DNA from: Streptomyces yatensis
Lineage (GTDB): Bacteria > Actinomycetota > Actinomycetes > Streptomycetales > Streptomycetaceae
Direction of reading: 5' to 3'
DNA: 64,000 bases
NCBI RefSeq assembly: GCF_018069625.1
Contig: NZ_CP072941.1
Location: 3,658,001 to 3,722,000 of the forward strand
Positions 16,796-24,806 of the stretch are shown piece after piece (position 1 is the stretch's first letter; every line of letters begins with the position of its first letter). The position numbers and the translations under genes were made by a program. A model generated the notes under the pieces. That model was not told where the DNA came from, did not search any database, and saw only the letters and a program-made list of their open reading frames with translations.

Positions 16796-17248
16796 ATGGC
16801 ATTCGCGCCCCAAGACCCCCGGATCCCGGACCCCAGCGACCCCGTCGTCGACGAGGGCCGCGTCGACTACGTCCCGACACCGATAAGCGTGACCAGGGCC
16901 CGCCAGTACGCCACGCGACTCGTCGCCGAGTGGGGGCATCCCGCGCTCGCCGACGACGCCGCGCTCATCGTGTCCGAGCTGGCCACCAACGCCGTACGGC
17001 ACGCCCGCATCCCCGGGCGGCTCTTCCGGGTCCAGCTCACGCTCACCAAGACCCGCTTACGCATCGCCGTATCCGATCCCCGGGGCGAGCGGCTCCCCCG
17101 CCCCCGCCACCCGTCGCCCCGCGACAGGCGCGGCCGCGGCCTGCTCATCGTCCACGCCCTCGCCGCGCGTTGGGGCGTGCGCGAGCGGACCGTAGGCAAG
17201 GAGATCTGGGCCGAGTTGGACCTGGCGGCGTCAACCGCCGAACCCTGA
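16796..17248 (+). CDS. RsbW/SpoIIAB-like anti-sigma-type ATPase
   Basis: 150 residues from the ATG at 16796, with GGAGGT at 16785-16790. The HATPase_c_2 fold shows the N box LIVSELATNAVRHA, the strand LRIAVSDPRG and the lid motif GRGLLIVHALAARWG. Such proteins bind or phosphorylate sigma factors or anti-anti-sigma factors. No cognate sigma or STAS gene lies nearby. Orphan copies beside XRE/DUF397 pairs are common in Streptomyces. Confidence 0.92.
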   Translation: MAFAPQDPRIPDPSDPVVDEGRVDYVPTPISVTRARQYATRLVAEWGHPALADDAALIVSELATNAVRHARIPGRLFRVQLTLTKTRLRIAVSDPRGERLPRPRHPSPRDRRGRGLLIVHALAARWGVRERTVGKEIWAELDLAASTAEP

Positions 17249-17264
17249 TCCCAAAAAGTGCGGG

Positions 17265-17282
17265 CCCCGCAGATTTGCGGGG
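17265..17282. promoter_or_regulatory. inverted repeat upstream of TetR gene (operator or terminator)
   Basis: CCCCGCA and TGCGGGG are separated by four bases, between the ATPase stop (17248) and the TetR ATG (17310). It could end ATPase transcription or bind the TetR protein. Confidence 0.4.
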
Positions 17283-17309
17283 CACGCAAAAATTGCTACT
17301 CTCGGTCGC

Positions 17310-17927
17310 ATGGGACTGCGAGAGCGCAAGAAGGCCCAGACGCACGCGGCGCTGAGCTGGGCCGCGATCCGGCTGACCGTGGAGCGCGGGTTCGACAAGG
17401 TGAAGGTGGAGGACATCGCCGAGGCGGCCGGTGTCTCGCCGCGTACGTTCAACAACTACTTCTCGAGCAAGGCCGAGGCGATCGCGTTCCGCCACCTCGA
17501 CCGCTTCCTGCGCATCGCGGAGGCGCTGCGCGAGCGGCCGGACGAGCCGTTGTGGGACGCGATCACCGACTCCGTACTGCCGCAGTTCGCGGCGGACGCG
17601 GAGTCGATGGCCCATCCCCCGGCCACCGACGTGGCGCAGTGGACGGCGGGCGTCCGCGTGATGGTCGCCGAACCAACCCTGCGGGGCGAGATGCTGCGGG
17701 CCGGGGCCATCGCCGAGGCGGAGATCGCGGCGGCGATCGCCGAACGCACGGGCAGCGACCTCGATCAAGACCTGTATCCGCACCTCGTCGCCTCGGCGGT
17801 GGTGGCCGCCGTACACACCGCCATCGCCCACCATCTCCGCACCGATCCGCCCGTGCCGGTGCGCCCCCTGCTCACGGACGCCCTCGCCCGGTTCGCGGCC
17901 GGGCTGTCCACGCCGAGCACCCCATAA
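17310..17927 (+). CDS. TetR-family regulator
   Basis: 205 residues. The DNA-binding domain is KAQTHAALSWAAIRL, VEDIAEAAGVSPRTFNNYFSSKAEA. The FNNYF variant is that of the AcrR-like group often paired with flavin hydroxylases or exporters. It is 33 bp upstream of a FAD monooxygenase gene on the same strand, so it probably controls that gene and itself. The ligand is unknown. Confidence 0.92.
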   Translation: MGLRERKKAQTHAALSWAAIRLTVERGFDKVKVEDIAEAAGVSPRTFNNYFSSKAEAIAFRHLDRFLRIAEALRERPDEPLWDAITDSVLPQFAADAESMAHPPATDVAQWTAGVRVMVAEPTLRGEMLRAGAIAEAEIAAAIAERTGSDLDQDLYPHLVASAVVAAVHTAIAHHLRTDPPVPVRPLLTDALARFAAGLSTPSTP

Positions 17928-17960
17928 GCCCCTCAACTCACCTGCCCCGAAGGGGAATTC

Positions 17961-19421
17961 ATGATCGAGGTCGTCATCGCAGGCGCGGGACCCAACGGCC
18001 TGATGCTCGCCTGCGAACTCGCCCTGGCCGGTGTGCGTCCGGTCGTCCTGGAACGCCTCACCGAACCCACCGACACCCAGCGTGCGAACGGCCTCGTGGG
18101 CCAGGTCATCCGCATGCTCGACCGGCGCGGGCTGTACGAGCGGCTGGCCACGCCCGGCACCGGCACCACGCCCAGACCGGCGCCCCGTTTCACATTCGGC
18201 GCCTTCCCGCTCGATCTGAGCGATCTGCCGGACAACCCGCTGTACACACTCCTCGTGCCGCAGCTACGGATCGAGCGGATGCTCACCGAGCGCGCGGCGG
18301 AACTGGGGGTCGAGATCCGGCGCGGCCACGAGGTCATCGGGCTGACGCAGGGCGAGAAGTCGGTGACGGTCGAGCTGCGCGAGGGGGAGCCGATCGAGGC
18401 GGAGTTCCTGGTCGGCGCGGACGGCGGGCGCAGCGCGGTCCGTAAGCTCACGGGCATCGACTTTCCGGGCGTGACCAGCGACGACTCGGTGTCGCGCACC
18501 GGGCATGTGAGCGTGCCCGCAGACCTGATCGGCCCGGACGGCAGCCTCACCGTGCCCGGTTTCGGCGCCATCCCGCCGTTCCAGCATCTGCGGACCGAGC
18601 GCGGACTGATCGCCTGGGCGCCCTCCCCGGACGGTGACCCGAAGCTGACCACCGTGGAATGGGGGCAGCCTCCCGAGGGCGAGGCATCGCTGGACGAACT
18701 GCGGGCCAGCGCCCGCCGGGTGCTCGGCACGGACATAGCCCTCGACCCGCCGACCGGGCCGGGACCACACCTGATGCGGCGGCTGTTCGGCGGCAACACC
18801 CGGATCGCCGAGCGCTACCGCGATCGCCGTGTCCTGCTGCTCGGCGACGCCGCGCATGTGCACTCGGCCATCGGCGGCCCGGGGCTCAACCTGGGCCTCC
18901 AGGACGCGGTGAACCTGGGCTGGAAGCTGGCGGCGGAGGTGCGCGGCCACGCGGCGGAGGGAGTGCTGGACACGTACGAGTCGGAACGACACCCGGCGGC
19001 GCGGCGGGTCGCCATGCACACGCAGGCCCAGTCGCTGCTGATCCGGCCGGGCGGCGAGGTGACGGCGCTGCGCGAACTCTTCGGCGAGCTGCTCGACCAG
19101 CCCACCACCCGGCAGCACATCGCGGGGCTGCTCGCCGGCGCGGACATCACGTACGCCATGGGCCCGGCGACCGGCCCGCTCGTCGGCCACTGGGCCCCGG
19201 ACCTCCCGGGCCTCCGCGACCTGACCCGCACCGCCCGCCCGCTCCTGCTGGACCCCACCGCCACCCTCGACCCGGGCCCCTGGTCGCCGCACCTCGACAC
19301 CGTGCCCGCCCCCACCCTGGACACCGCCCTGCTCCTCCGGCCCGACTGCTACATCGCCTGGCAGGGCACGGCGAACGACGGGCTGCACGAGGCCCTGGCC
19401 ACCTGGTTCCGGGCGACCTGA
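17961..19421 (+). CDS. FAD-dependent aromatic monooxygenase (PHBH fold)
   Basis: 486 residues. The FAD-binding Rossmann motif is at the N-terminus (GAGPNGLMLACELALAG). The FAD/NADPH-contacting DG motif is at FLVGADGGRSAVRKLTG, and the second FAD motif is GDAAHVHSAIGGPGLNLG. A C-terminal domain (~370-486) resembles the thioredoxin-like tail of PgaE/RdmE/TetX-type hydroxylases. Such enzymes hydroxylate polyketides, phenols or antibiotics, sometimes inactivating them. Linked to a TetR repressor and to no biosynthetic genes, a detoxification role is plausible but not shown. Confidence 0.92.
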   Translation: MIEVVIAGAGPNGLMLACELALAGVRPVVLERLTEPTDTQRANGLVGQVIRMLDRRGLYERLATPGTGTTPRPAPRFTFGAFPLDLSDLPDNPLYTLLVPQLRIERMLTERAAELGVEIRRGHEVIGLTQGEKSVTVELREGEPIEAEFLVGADGGRSAVRKLTGIDFPGVTSDDSVSRTGHVSVPADLIGPDGSLTVPGFGAIPPFQHLRTERGLIAWAPSPDGDPKLTTVEWGQPPEGEASLDELRASARRVLGTDIALDPPTGPGPHLMRRLFGGNTRIAERYRDRRVLLLGDAAHVHSAIGGPGLNLGLQDAVNLGWKLAAEVRGHAAEGVLDTYESERHPAARRVAMHTQAQSLLIRPGGEVTALRELFGELLDQPTTRQHIAGLLAGADITYAMGPATGPLVGHWAPDLPGLRDLTRTARPLLLDPTATLDPGPWSPHLDTVPAPTLDTALLLRPDCYIAWQGTANDGLHEALATWFRAT

Positions 19422-19491
19422 GGCCGTCGCGGCTCCCCGTGCCGTGAACTCGACGTCCGATACCCGCCGGACCCGGCCACGCGCGGCGAGC

Positions 19492-20109
19492 ATGCTGGGC
19501 CACATGGTCAACGCGTGTGAAGGGCTCATCGATCGGTTCCTCGGGGCCGGCGCCGAGTTCGAACGGAAGCTGCGAGCCGTGCGATCCGAGCAGTGGTGCT
19601 GGCCGACTCCCTGCACGGGGTGGAACGTGCGGCAGTTGGTCAACCACATGACGCGCGGAAACCTCAACTACGTGGGTCTGCTGCACGGCGGCAGTGCCGC
19701 CGATTTCCTGCGGCTGCGGGACGCCGACGCGCTGGGCACGGATCCTGTGGGCGCGTACGCCCGGTCCGTCCGGGAGTGTGCCCACGCGTTCGGCGAGGCC
19801 GGTGCTCTTCAGCGGATGCTGGACTATCCCCTGGGTCCGGTGACCGGCCGACAGGCGCTCGCCGTGAGGATCACGGACAGCACTGTCCACACCTGGGATC
19901 TCGCCCGGGCCATCGACGTGGACGACACCCTCGACGCACGCCTCGTGGCATGGATCGACGAGCATCTTGAGGAGATCTACGCCGGCCTGGCGGAATCACC
20001 CACCGCCGTCGACACCACGCACCGGTTCTTCGCCGCTCCCCAGGGCGTGCTCGCTCATGACACATCCGCGCAGACGCGACTCCTGCACCGGATGGGGAGG
20101 ACGCCGTAG
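19492..20109 (+). CDS. TIGR03086-type DinB/maleylpyruvate-isomerase-like metal protein
   Basis: About 205 residues from the ATG at 19492; a GTG at 19444 and an ATG at 19504 are in frame and none has a good binding site. The family signature WPTPCTGWNVRQLVNHM is clear, as is ITDSTVHTWDLARAI, which supplies the other metal-binding His. The four-helix DinB fold binds a divalent metal and in characterised relatives uses mycothiol. The natural substrate here is unknown. Confidence 0.85.
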   Translation: MLGHMVNACEGLIDRFLGAGAEFERKLRAVRSEQWCWPTPCTGWNVRQLVNHMTRGNLNYVGLLHGGSAADFLRLRDADALGTDPVGAYARSVRECAHAFGEAGALQRMLDYPLGPVTGRQALAVRITDSTVHTWDLARAIDVDDTLDARLVAWIDEHLEEIYAGLAESPTAVDTTHRFFAAPQGVLAHDTSAQTRLLHRMGRTP

Positions 20110-20111
20110 GA

Positions 20112-20143
20112 CGCTCCAGGGTTCCCGAGGAAGCCCTGGAGCG
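20112..20143. terminator. bidirectional hairpin between convergent genes
   Basis: A 10-bp perfect stem CGCTCCAGGG (20112-20121) and CCCTGGAGCG (20134-20143) lies between the DinB-like stop at 20109 and the minus-strand methyltransferase stop at 20189. Confidence 0.7.
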
Positions 20144-20188
20144 CCCGAGGACGCACTGGCTGAGGCGGTCGCGCCGCCGCCGGTTCGG

Positions 20189-21001
20189 CTATGCCTCCGC
20201 CACCACCACGTACAGCGTCGCCGAGGCGAAGAACGGGCGGTGGGCGAGGTGGTGCAGCCAGACGGCCGCCTGGTACTCGCTGAGGTAACCGGCCTCGACG
20301 GCGCGGCGGGTGGTGCGCTCGAATCCGAAGACCCGGTCCGCCGCCCGGACATCGCGGAAGACCTGGGTGACCGGGATGACCTCCGGCACGCGGAACCCGG
20401 CGTCGGTGGCGAGACGGGCGAGCTGGCGGCCGATGGCGGCGTTGCGGACCACCTGCTCGGTGATGTGGCGGGTGTAGGCGCGGGAGAGCGACGGATGGGG
20501 GTGGTCGACGGCGAGGGTGTCCCAGTCGGGCTCGCCCATCACCAGCCGCCCGCCCGGCCGCAGGACCCGGTGGAACTCGGCCAGGACCCGCGCCGGATCG
20601 TCCACATGCTGCAGCACCCGGTCGGTGCAGGCGCGGTCCACCTCGGCGTCGTCCAGGGGGAGGGCGTGGACATCACCCCGCCGCAGCTCGACGCCCGGAT
20701 GCGCGGCGGTGCGCGCCGCCGCCGCGTCCAGCATCTCCTGGTCGCGGTCGACCCCGATGACCGTACCGCCGCTACCGCCGCTGCCGCCGGTACCGCCGGG
20801 GGCGACCGCCTCCGCGAGGGCGGGGAGATCGGCGCCGGGGCCGCAGCCGGCGTCGAGGACGGCCAGCCCGGCCCGGAGATCGAGCGCGTCCAGCATCCGC
20901 CCCTTGTAGTCGCGTCCGGCGTCGCTCGCGGCGAACCGGATGAGGTAGTCGGCGGAGGCGGGCCTGGTGGTCTCGAAGACGGACGCATCGGCAGAGGTCA
21001 T
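20189..21001 (-). CDS. class I SAM-dependent methyltransferase
   Basis: 270 residues. The SAM-binding motif I is LAVLDAGCGPGADLPAL, the acidic motif II VIGVDRDQEML, and the motif IV region is ACTDRVLQHVDDPARVL followed by FHRVLRPGGRLVMGEPD. A Gly/Ser-rich insert (GGTGGSGGSGGT) sits just before motif II and looks like slippage of a GGC-rich tract. The substrate is unknown; similarity is to the UbiE/Methyltransf_11 group. It is divergent from the glycosyltransferase fusion. Confidence 0.9.
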   Translation of the reverse strand: MTSADASVFETTRPASADYLIRFAASDAGRDYKGRMLDALDLRAGLAVLDAGCGPGADLPALAEAVAPGGTGGSGGSGGTVIGVDRDQEMLDAAAARTAAHPGVELRRGDVHALPLDDAEVDRACTDRVLQHVDDPARVLAEFHRVLRPGGRLVMGEPDWDTLAVDHPHPSLSRAYTRHITEQVVRNAAIGRQLARLATDAGFRVPEVIPVTQVFRDVRAADRVFGFERTTRRAVEAGYLSEYQAAVWLHHLAHRPFFASATLYVVVAEA

Positions 21002-21157
21002 GGGCGTCAGTCAAGCAGAAGCGCCCCGCGGAGGCGGGCCTTCCGCGGGCCCACTACGCGATGCGCCCGGGTGGCGGGGGGCGACCCGGGAATTCTTATC
21101 CATTCGCGCTGCATCACCGGACCCGCCCCACGCCCCGCAACTACCGTGCGACCAACC

Positions 21158-23290
21158 ATGTTTGAGGGCAACCGGTCGAAAAAACGCCAGGAATCCAGCC
21201 ACGTGTCCCGAGGAGGCCGGCACAAGCGGTCCCGTGACCCGCGCGCGCACTGGCTGCTTCTGATCCTCGTCCTTCCCGTCATGTTCGGCCTGCTGATGTT
21301 CCAGGGCTGGACCACCCATGAGGTCGACGCGGCGAAGGCGCGGCGGCCCTGCACCAGCCCGGTGCCCCGGGCGCTGGCCGACGGTGGGCCGGTGGTGCAG
21401 ATCAACGGCGGTCAGGTGCGGACCGTGGGCATGCCCGCCGGAACCGTCGCGCTCACCTACGACGGCGGGCCCGACCCCGTCCAGACCCCGCGTCTGCTCG
21501 ACCTGCTGCGCCGGTACGACGCGCGGGCCACGTTCTTCGTCTCCGGCGCCAAGGCGGCGCAGTACCCCGGCCTCGTACGCCGGATCCGCGCCGAGGGCCA
21601 TGAGCTCGGGTCGAACACCTACACGGGCGCCGACATGGGCACCGCCTCCCCCAGCCGCTCCCGGATGGAGCTGTCCCTCACCGAGTCGGCGCTGGCGGGC
21701 TCCGTCGGCGTCCAGCCGAGGCTGCTGCGGCTGCCGCTGACCACCGATGTGGACACCCTGTGCGGGGACGAGTGGCAGGCGGCGCGGCGAGTGGCCGCGG
21801 AGGGGTACGCGCTGGTGGCCGCCGACCGGTCGGCCAAGAAGCCCTCACAGGGCGTGGTCCGGCAGTTCAGCCAGACGGACACCGCGTATCAGGAGACCGA
21901 GAAGCTGCTGAAGGACCCGCGGGCGAAGAAGTTCACCACCGTGACCGGCGGGCTCGGCGTGCCCCCGGTCGACGTGCCGGTCTCGGGTCTCGAACGCTGG
22001 GAGGGCAAGGCGCTGATCTGGGTCGCGGCCATCGGCCGCGGCTTCGTGTCCACCATGACCTGGGTGCTGGGGATCGCGGGCGCGCTGGGAGTGCTGCGGC
22101 TGCTGACACTCGTGCTGTTCGCCCGTACCCATGTCCGGCGGCTCACCCGCTTCCGGCCCGGCGCGCCCTGGCTGCGCGAGGTCAACGAGCCGGTGACGGT
22201 GCTCATCCCCGCGTACAACGAGGAGGCGGGCATCGAGGCCACCGTCCGGTCGCTGCTCGCCTCCACCCATCAGCGCCTGCAGATCGTCGTGATCGACGAC
22301 GGCTCGACGGACCGTACGGCCGATATCGCCGCGAGCGTCAACGACCCCCGGGTGCTGGTGGTCCGCCAGCCCAACGCGGGCAAGGCCGCCGCCCTCAACA
22401 CCGGGCTGGCCCACACCCGGCACGACATCGTGGTGATGGTCGACGCCGACACCGTCTTCGAACCGGACGCCATCCACCAGCTCATCCAGCCCCTCGCCCA
22501 CCCGGCCATCGGTGCCGTCAGCGGCAACACCAAGGTCGGCAACCGGCGCAGCCTGCTGGGCCGGTGGCAGCATCTGGAGTACGTCTTCGGCTTCAACCTC
22601 GACCGGCGGATGTTCGAGGTGCTGGAGTGCATGCCGACCGTGCCCGGAGCCATCGGAGCCTTCCGGCGGGACGCGCTGATGGGCGTCGGCGGCGTCAGCG
22701 AGGACACCCTCGCCGAGGACACCGACCTGACGATGGCGCTGTGGCGGGCGGGCTGGCGGGTGGTGTACGAGGAGACCGCCGTCGCCTGGACCGAGGTGCC
22801 CACCTCCCTGCGCCAGCTGTGGCGCCAGCGCTACCGCTGGGGATACGGCACCCTCCAGGCCATGTGGAAACACCGCCGCGCGGTGGTCTCCCTCGGCTCG
22901 GTGGGGCGGTTCGGCCGCCGGGGGCTCAGCTATCTCACGCTCTTCCAGGTGCTGCTGCCGCTGCTGGCGCCCGTGATCGACCTCTTCGCCCTGTACGGCG
23001 CGCTCTTCCTGGACCCGGGGCAGGCGGCCGGGGTGTGGTTCGGCTATCTCGCGATCCAGATGGTCTGCGCCGGATACGCGCTGCGGCTGGACGGTGAGCG
23101 GATGCGGGCGCTGTGGTCGCTGCCCTTCCAGCTCTTCGTCTACCGGCAGTTGATGTATCTGGTGGTCATCCAGTCCGTGGTCGCCCTGCTGCTCGGGACG
23201 CGGCTGAGGTGGCACCGCATCCAGCGCTCGGGGACGGCCGCCCAGGCGCTGGGCGAGGCGCCGGCGTACCGGAGCCTGACGTCGAAGTGA
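21158..23290 (+). CDS. membrane GT2 glycosyltransferase fused to a degenerate NodB deacetylase domain
   Basis: 710 residues from the ATG at 21158; a GTG near 21202 is an alternative. A membrane helix (32-50) anchors an outside NodB-like domain (~95-260), then a helix (~285-322), a GT2 catalytic domain (345-570) and C-terminal helices. GT2 residues are complete: DDGST 380-384, DADT 429-432, EDTDL 520-524 and QRYRW 557-561. The NodB domain is not: the TFDDGP motif reads TYDGGP (Asp to Gly at 103) and the two metal His of NHTxxH are Asn153 and Gly157. It probably makes a beta-linked polysaccharide, as PgaC/MatB relatives do, without deacetylating it. An LCP gene follows on the same strand. Confidence 0.92.
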   Translation: MFEGNRSKKRQESSHVSRGGRHKRSRDPRAHWLLLILVLPVMFGLLMFQGWTTHEVDAAKARRPCTSPVPRALADGGPVVQINGGQVRTVGMPAGTVALTYDGGPDPVQTPRLLDLLRRYDARATFFVSGAKAAQYPGLVRRIRAEGHELGSNTYTGADMGTASPSRSRMELSLTESALAGSVGVQPRLLRLPLTTDVDTLCGDEWQAARRVAAEGYALVAADRSAKKPSQGVVRQFSQTDTAYQETEKLLKDPRAKKFTTVTGGLGVPPVDVPVSGLERWEGKALIWVAAIGRGFVSTMTWVLGIAGALGVLRLLTLVLFARTHVRRLTRFRPGAPWLREVNEPVTVLIPAYNEEAGIEATVRSLLASTHQRLQIVVIDDGSTDRTADIAASVNDPRVLVVRQPNAGKAAALNTGLAHTRHDIVVMVDADTVFEPDAIHQLIQPLAHPAIGAVSGNTKVGNRRSLLGRWQHLEYVFGFNLDRRMFEVLECMPTVPGAIGAFRRDALMGVGGVSEDTLAEDTDLTMALWRAGWRVVYEETAVAWTEVPTSLRQLWRQRYRWGYGTLQAMWKHRRAVVSLGSVGRFGRRGLSYLTLFQVLLPLLAPVIDLFALYGALFLDPGQAAGVWFGYLAIQMVCAGYALRLDGERMRALWSLPFQLFVYRQLMYLVVIQSVVALLLGTRLRWHRIQRSGTAAQALGEAPAYRSLTSK

Positions 23291-23387
23291 CGTACGGCGA
23301 CCGGGTCCGCGTTCAACGCCGGACCGAAGTTGTCATAGCTCTATGAAGCGACGGCGGGCCCGTCCGGCCGCTGGGCAGACTGCGCCC

Positions 23388-24677
23388 ATGAGCGATCGGT
23401 TGGACGGGTGGGCCGCCGCGAACCGGCCGTCGGGGCAGGCCTGGGACATCTCCACGGCGGACACGCAGAGCATCCCCGTGCAGGGGGCCCAGGGCATGCC
23501 CCCGCAGGGGGCCACCCAGGGCATGCCCGTGCCCGGAACCCCAGGCGTCCCGACGAAGCCCGCGCCGTACCGCAGGGGCGAGGAGACCGTCGCCACCCCC
23601 ACCATCGCCCCCACACCCGACCCCGAATCCGAACCCACCCTCACCCCCGCCCCCACGGTCCGGCGCCGCGCCCCCAAGGAGCCGCTCAGCCGGCGCCGCC
23701 GGATCACCCGGCTGGCCGTCGTGGCCGTCTCCGCGCTGCTGCTCGCCTCCGGCAGCGCCTACGTCTGGGCCGACACCCAGCTCAACCGCGAGGTCGACCT
23801 CGGCAAGTCGCCGGACCGCCCACCGCCCGGCAAGGGCACCAACTACCTCATCGTGGGCTCCGACAGCCGGGAGGGCCTGTCCGAGCAGGCCAGGAAGAAC
23901 CTGCGCACCGGCTCGGCCGAGGGCCGCCGCACCGACTCGATGATGGTGCTGCACACCGGCTCCAACGGCACCACGATGATGAGCCTGCCGCGCGACTCCT
24001 GGGTGACCGTCCCGGGGTTCCTCCGCCCCGACACCGGCAAGACCTTCGCCCCGTCCCAGAACAAGCTGAACGCGGCGTACTCGATGGGCGGCCCCGATCT
24101 CCTCGTCTCGACCATCGAGCGCAACACCGGGCTGCGCATCGACCACTACGCGGAGATCGGCTTCTCCGGGTTCGTGGACGTCGTGGACGCGGTCGGTGGC
24201 GTACGGATGTGCGTGGACCGCGACATCAAGGACCCCAAATCCGGCCTTGACCTGCAGAAGGGCTGCCACACCCTCGACGGGGCCAAGGCGCTCGCCTTCG
24301 TGCGCCAGCGCAAGCAGGAGGCCAAGGGCGACCTGGGCCGCACCCGGAACCAGCAGAAGTTCCTGGCCGCCCTCGCCGACAAGGCCGCCACACCGGGCGT
24401 CCTCGCCAACCCGTTCGCGGCCTTCCCGACCGTACGCGCGGGCCTGGACACGCTCATCGTGGACAAGGACATGGGGCTGCGGAACCTGATGTCGCTGTTC
24501 GAGGCGATGAAGGGCGTCACCTCGGGCAACGGCAGGCAGCTCAACGTCCCGGTGTCCAACACCAACCTCCGGACCTCCAAGGGCAGCGCGGTGCAGTGGA
24601 ACGTGACGCAGGCGAGGCGCCTCTTCGACCAGCTGCGGAACGACCAGCCGGTGGACATCGCCCCACAGACGCCGTAA
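23388..24677 (+). CDS. LytR-CpsA-Psr (LCP) family phosphotransferase
   Basis: 429 residues from the ATG at 23388; an ATG at 23343 is in frame but the MSDR start fits the family better. A cytoplasmic Pro/Gln-rich leader (1-100, with repeated QGMP) and one membrane helix (105-127) precede the extracellular LCP domain. That domain has NYLIVGSDSRE, RRTDSMMVLHT, SLPRDSWV and LAFVRQRKQ. The Arg and Asp residues in these motifs bind the polyprenyl-pyrophosphate. LCP enzymes attach glycopolymers to peptidoglycan. Placed after the GT2 fusion, it may anchor that polymer to the wall. Confidence 0.93.
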   Translation: MSDRLDGWAAANRPSGQAWDISTADTQSIPVQGAQGMPPQGATQGMPVPGTPGVPTKPAPYRRGEETVATPTIAPTPDPESEPTLTPAPTVRRRAPKEPLSRRRRITRLAVVAVSALLLASGSAYVWADTQLNREVDLGKSPDRPPPGKGTNYLIVGSDSREGLSEQARKNLRTGSAEGRRTDSMMVLHTGSNGTTMMSLPRDSWVTVPGFLRPDTGKTFAPSQNKLNAAYSMGGPDLLVSTIERNTGLRIDHYAEIGFSGFVDVVDAVGGVRMCVDRDIKDPKSGLDLQKGCHTLDGAKALAFVRQRKQEAKGDLGRTRNQQKFLAALADKAATPGVLANPFAAFPTVRAGLDTLIVDKDMGLRNLMSLFEAMKGVTSGNGRQLNVPVSNTNLRTSKGSAVQWNVTQARRLFDQLRNDQPVDIAPQTP

Positions 24678-24741
24678 GGCGAGACCGTGAGCCCACGCAG
24701 TAGATCGAGCGAACCACGCACGCGTCTTCCCCAACGCGAGC

Positions 24742-24755
24742 CGCAAACGGTTTCA
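24742..24755. promoter_or_regulatory. LacI-family operator upstream of MalG-type gene
   Basis: CGCAAACGGTTTCA matches the LacI-type consensus TGNAANCGNTTNCA at every fixed position except the first base. It lies 52 bp upstream of the malG-type start, in the 129-bp gap after the LCP gene. That is where a sugar-responsive promoter would be expected. Confidence 0.6.
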
Positions 24756-24806
24756 TGGACGGCACGCTGATCGACTGCGCTCGCAAGCGCGCGAGGAGGT
24801 CCGAGG

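Noticed and set aside
24678..24806. tRNA or attachment site at the right end of the 12 kb block
   Set aside because: No cloverleaf or T-loop sequence could be found; only the 13-bp repeated junction and a LacI-like site.
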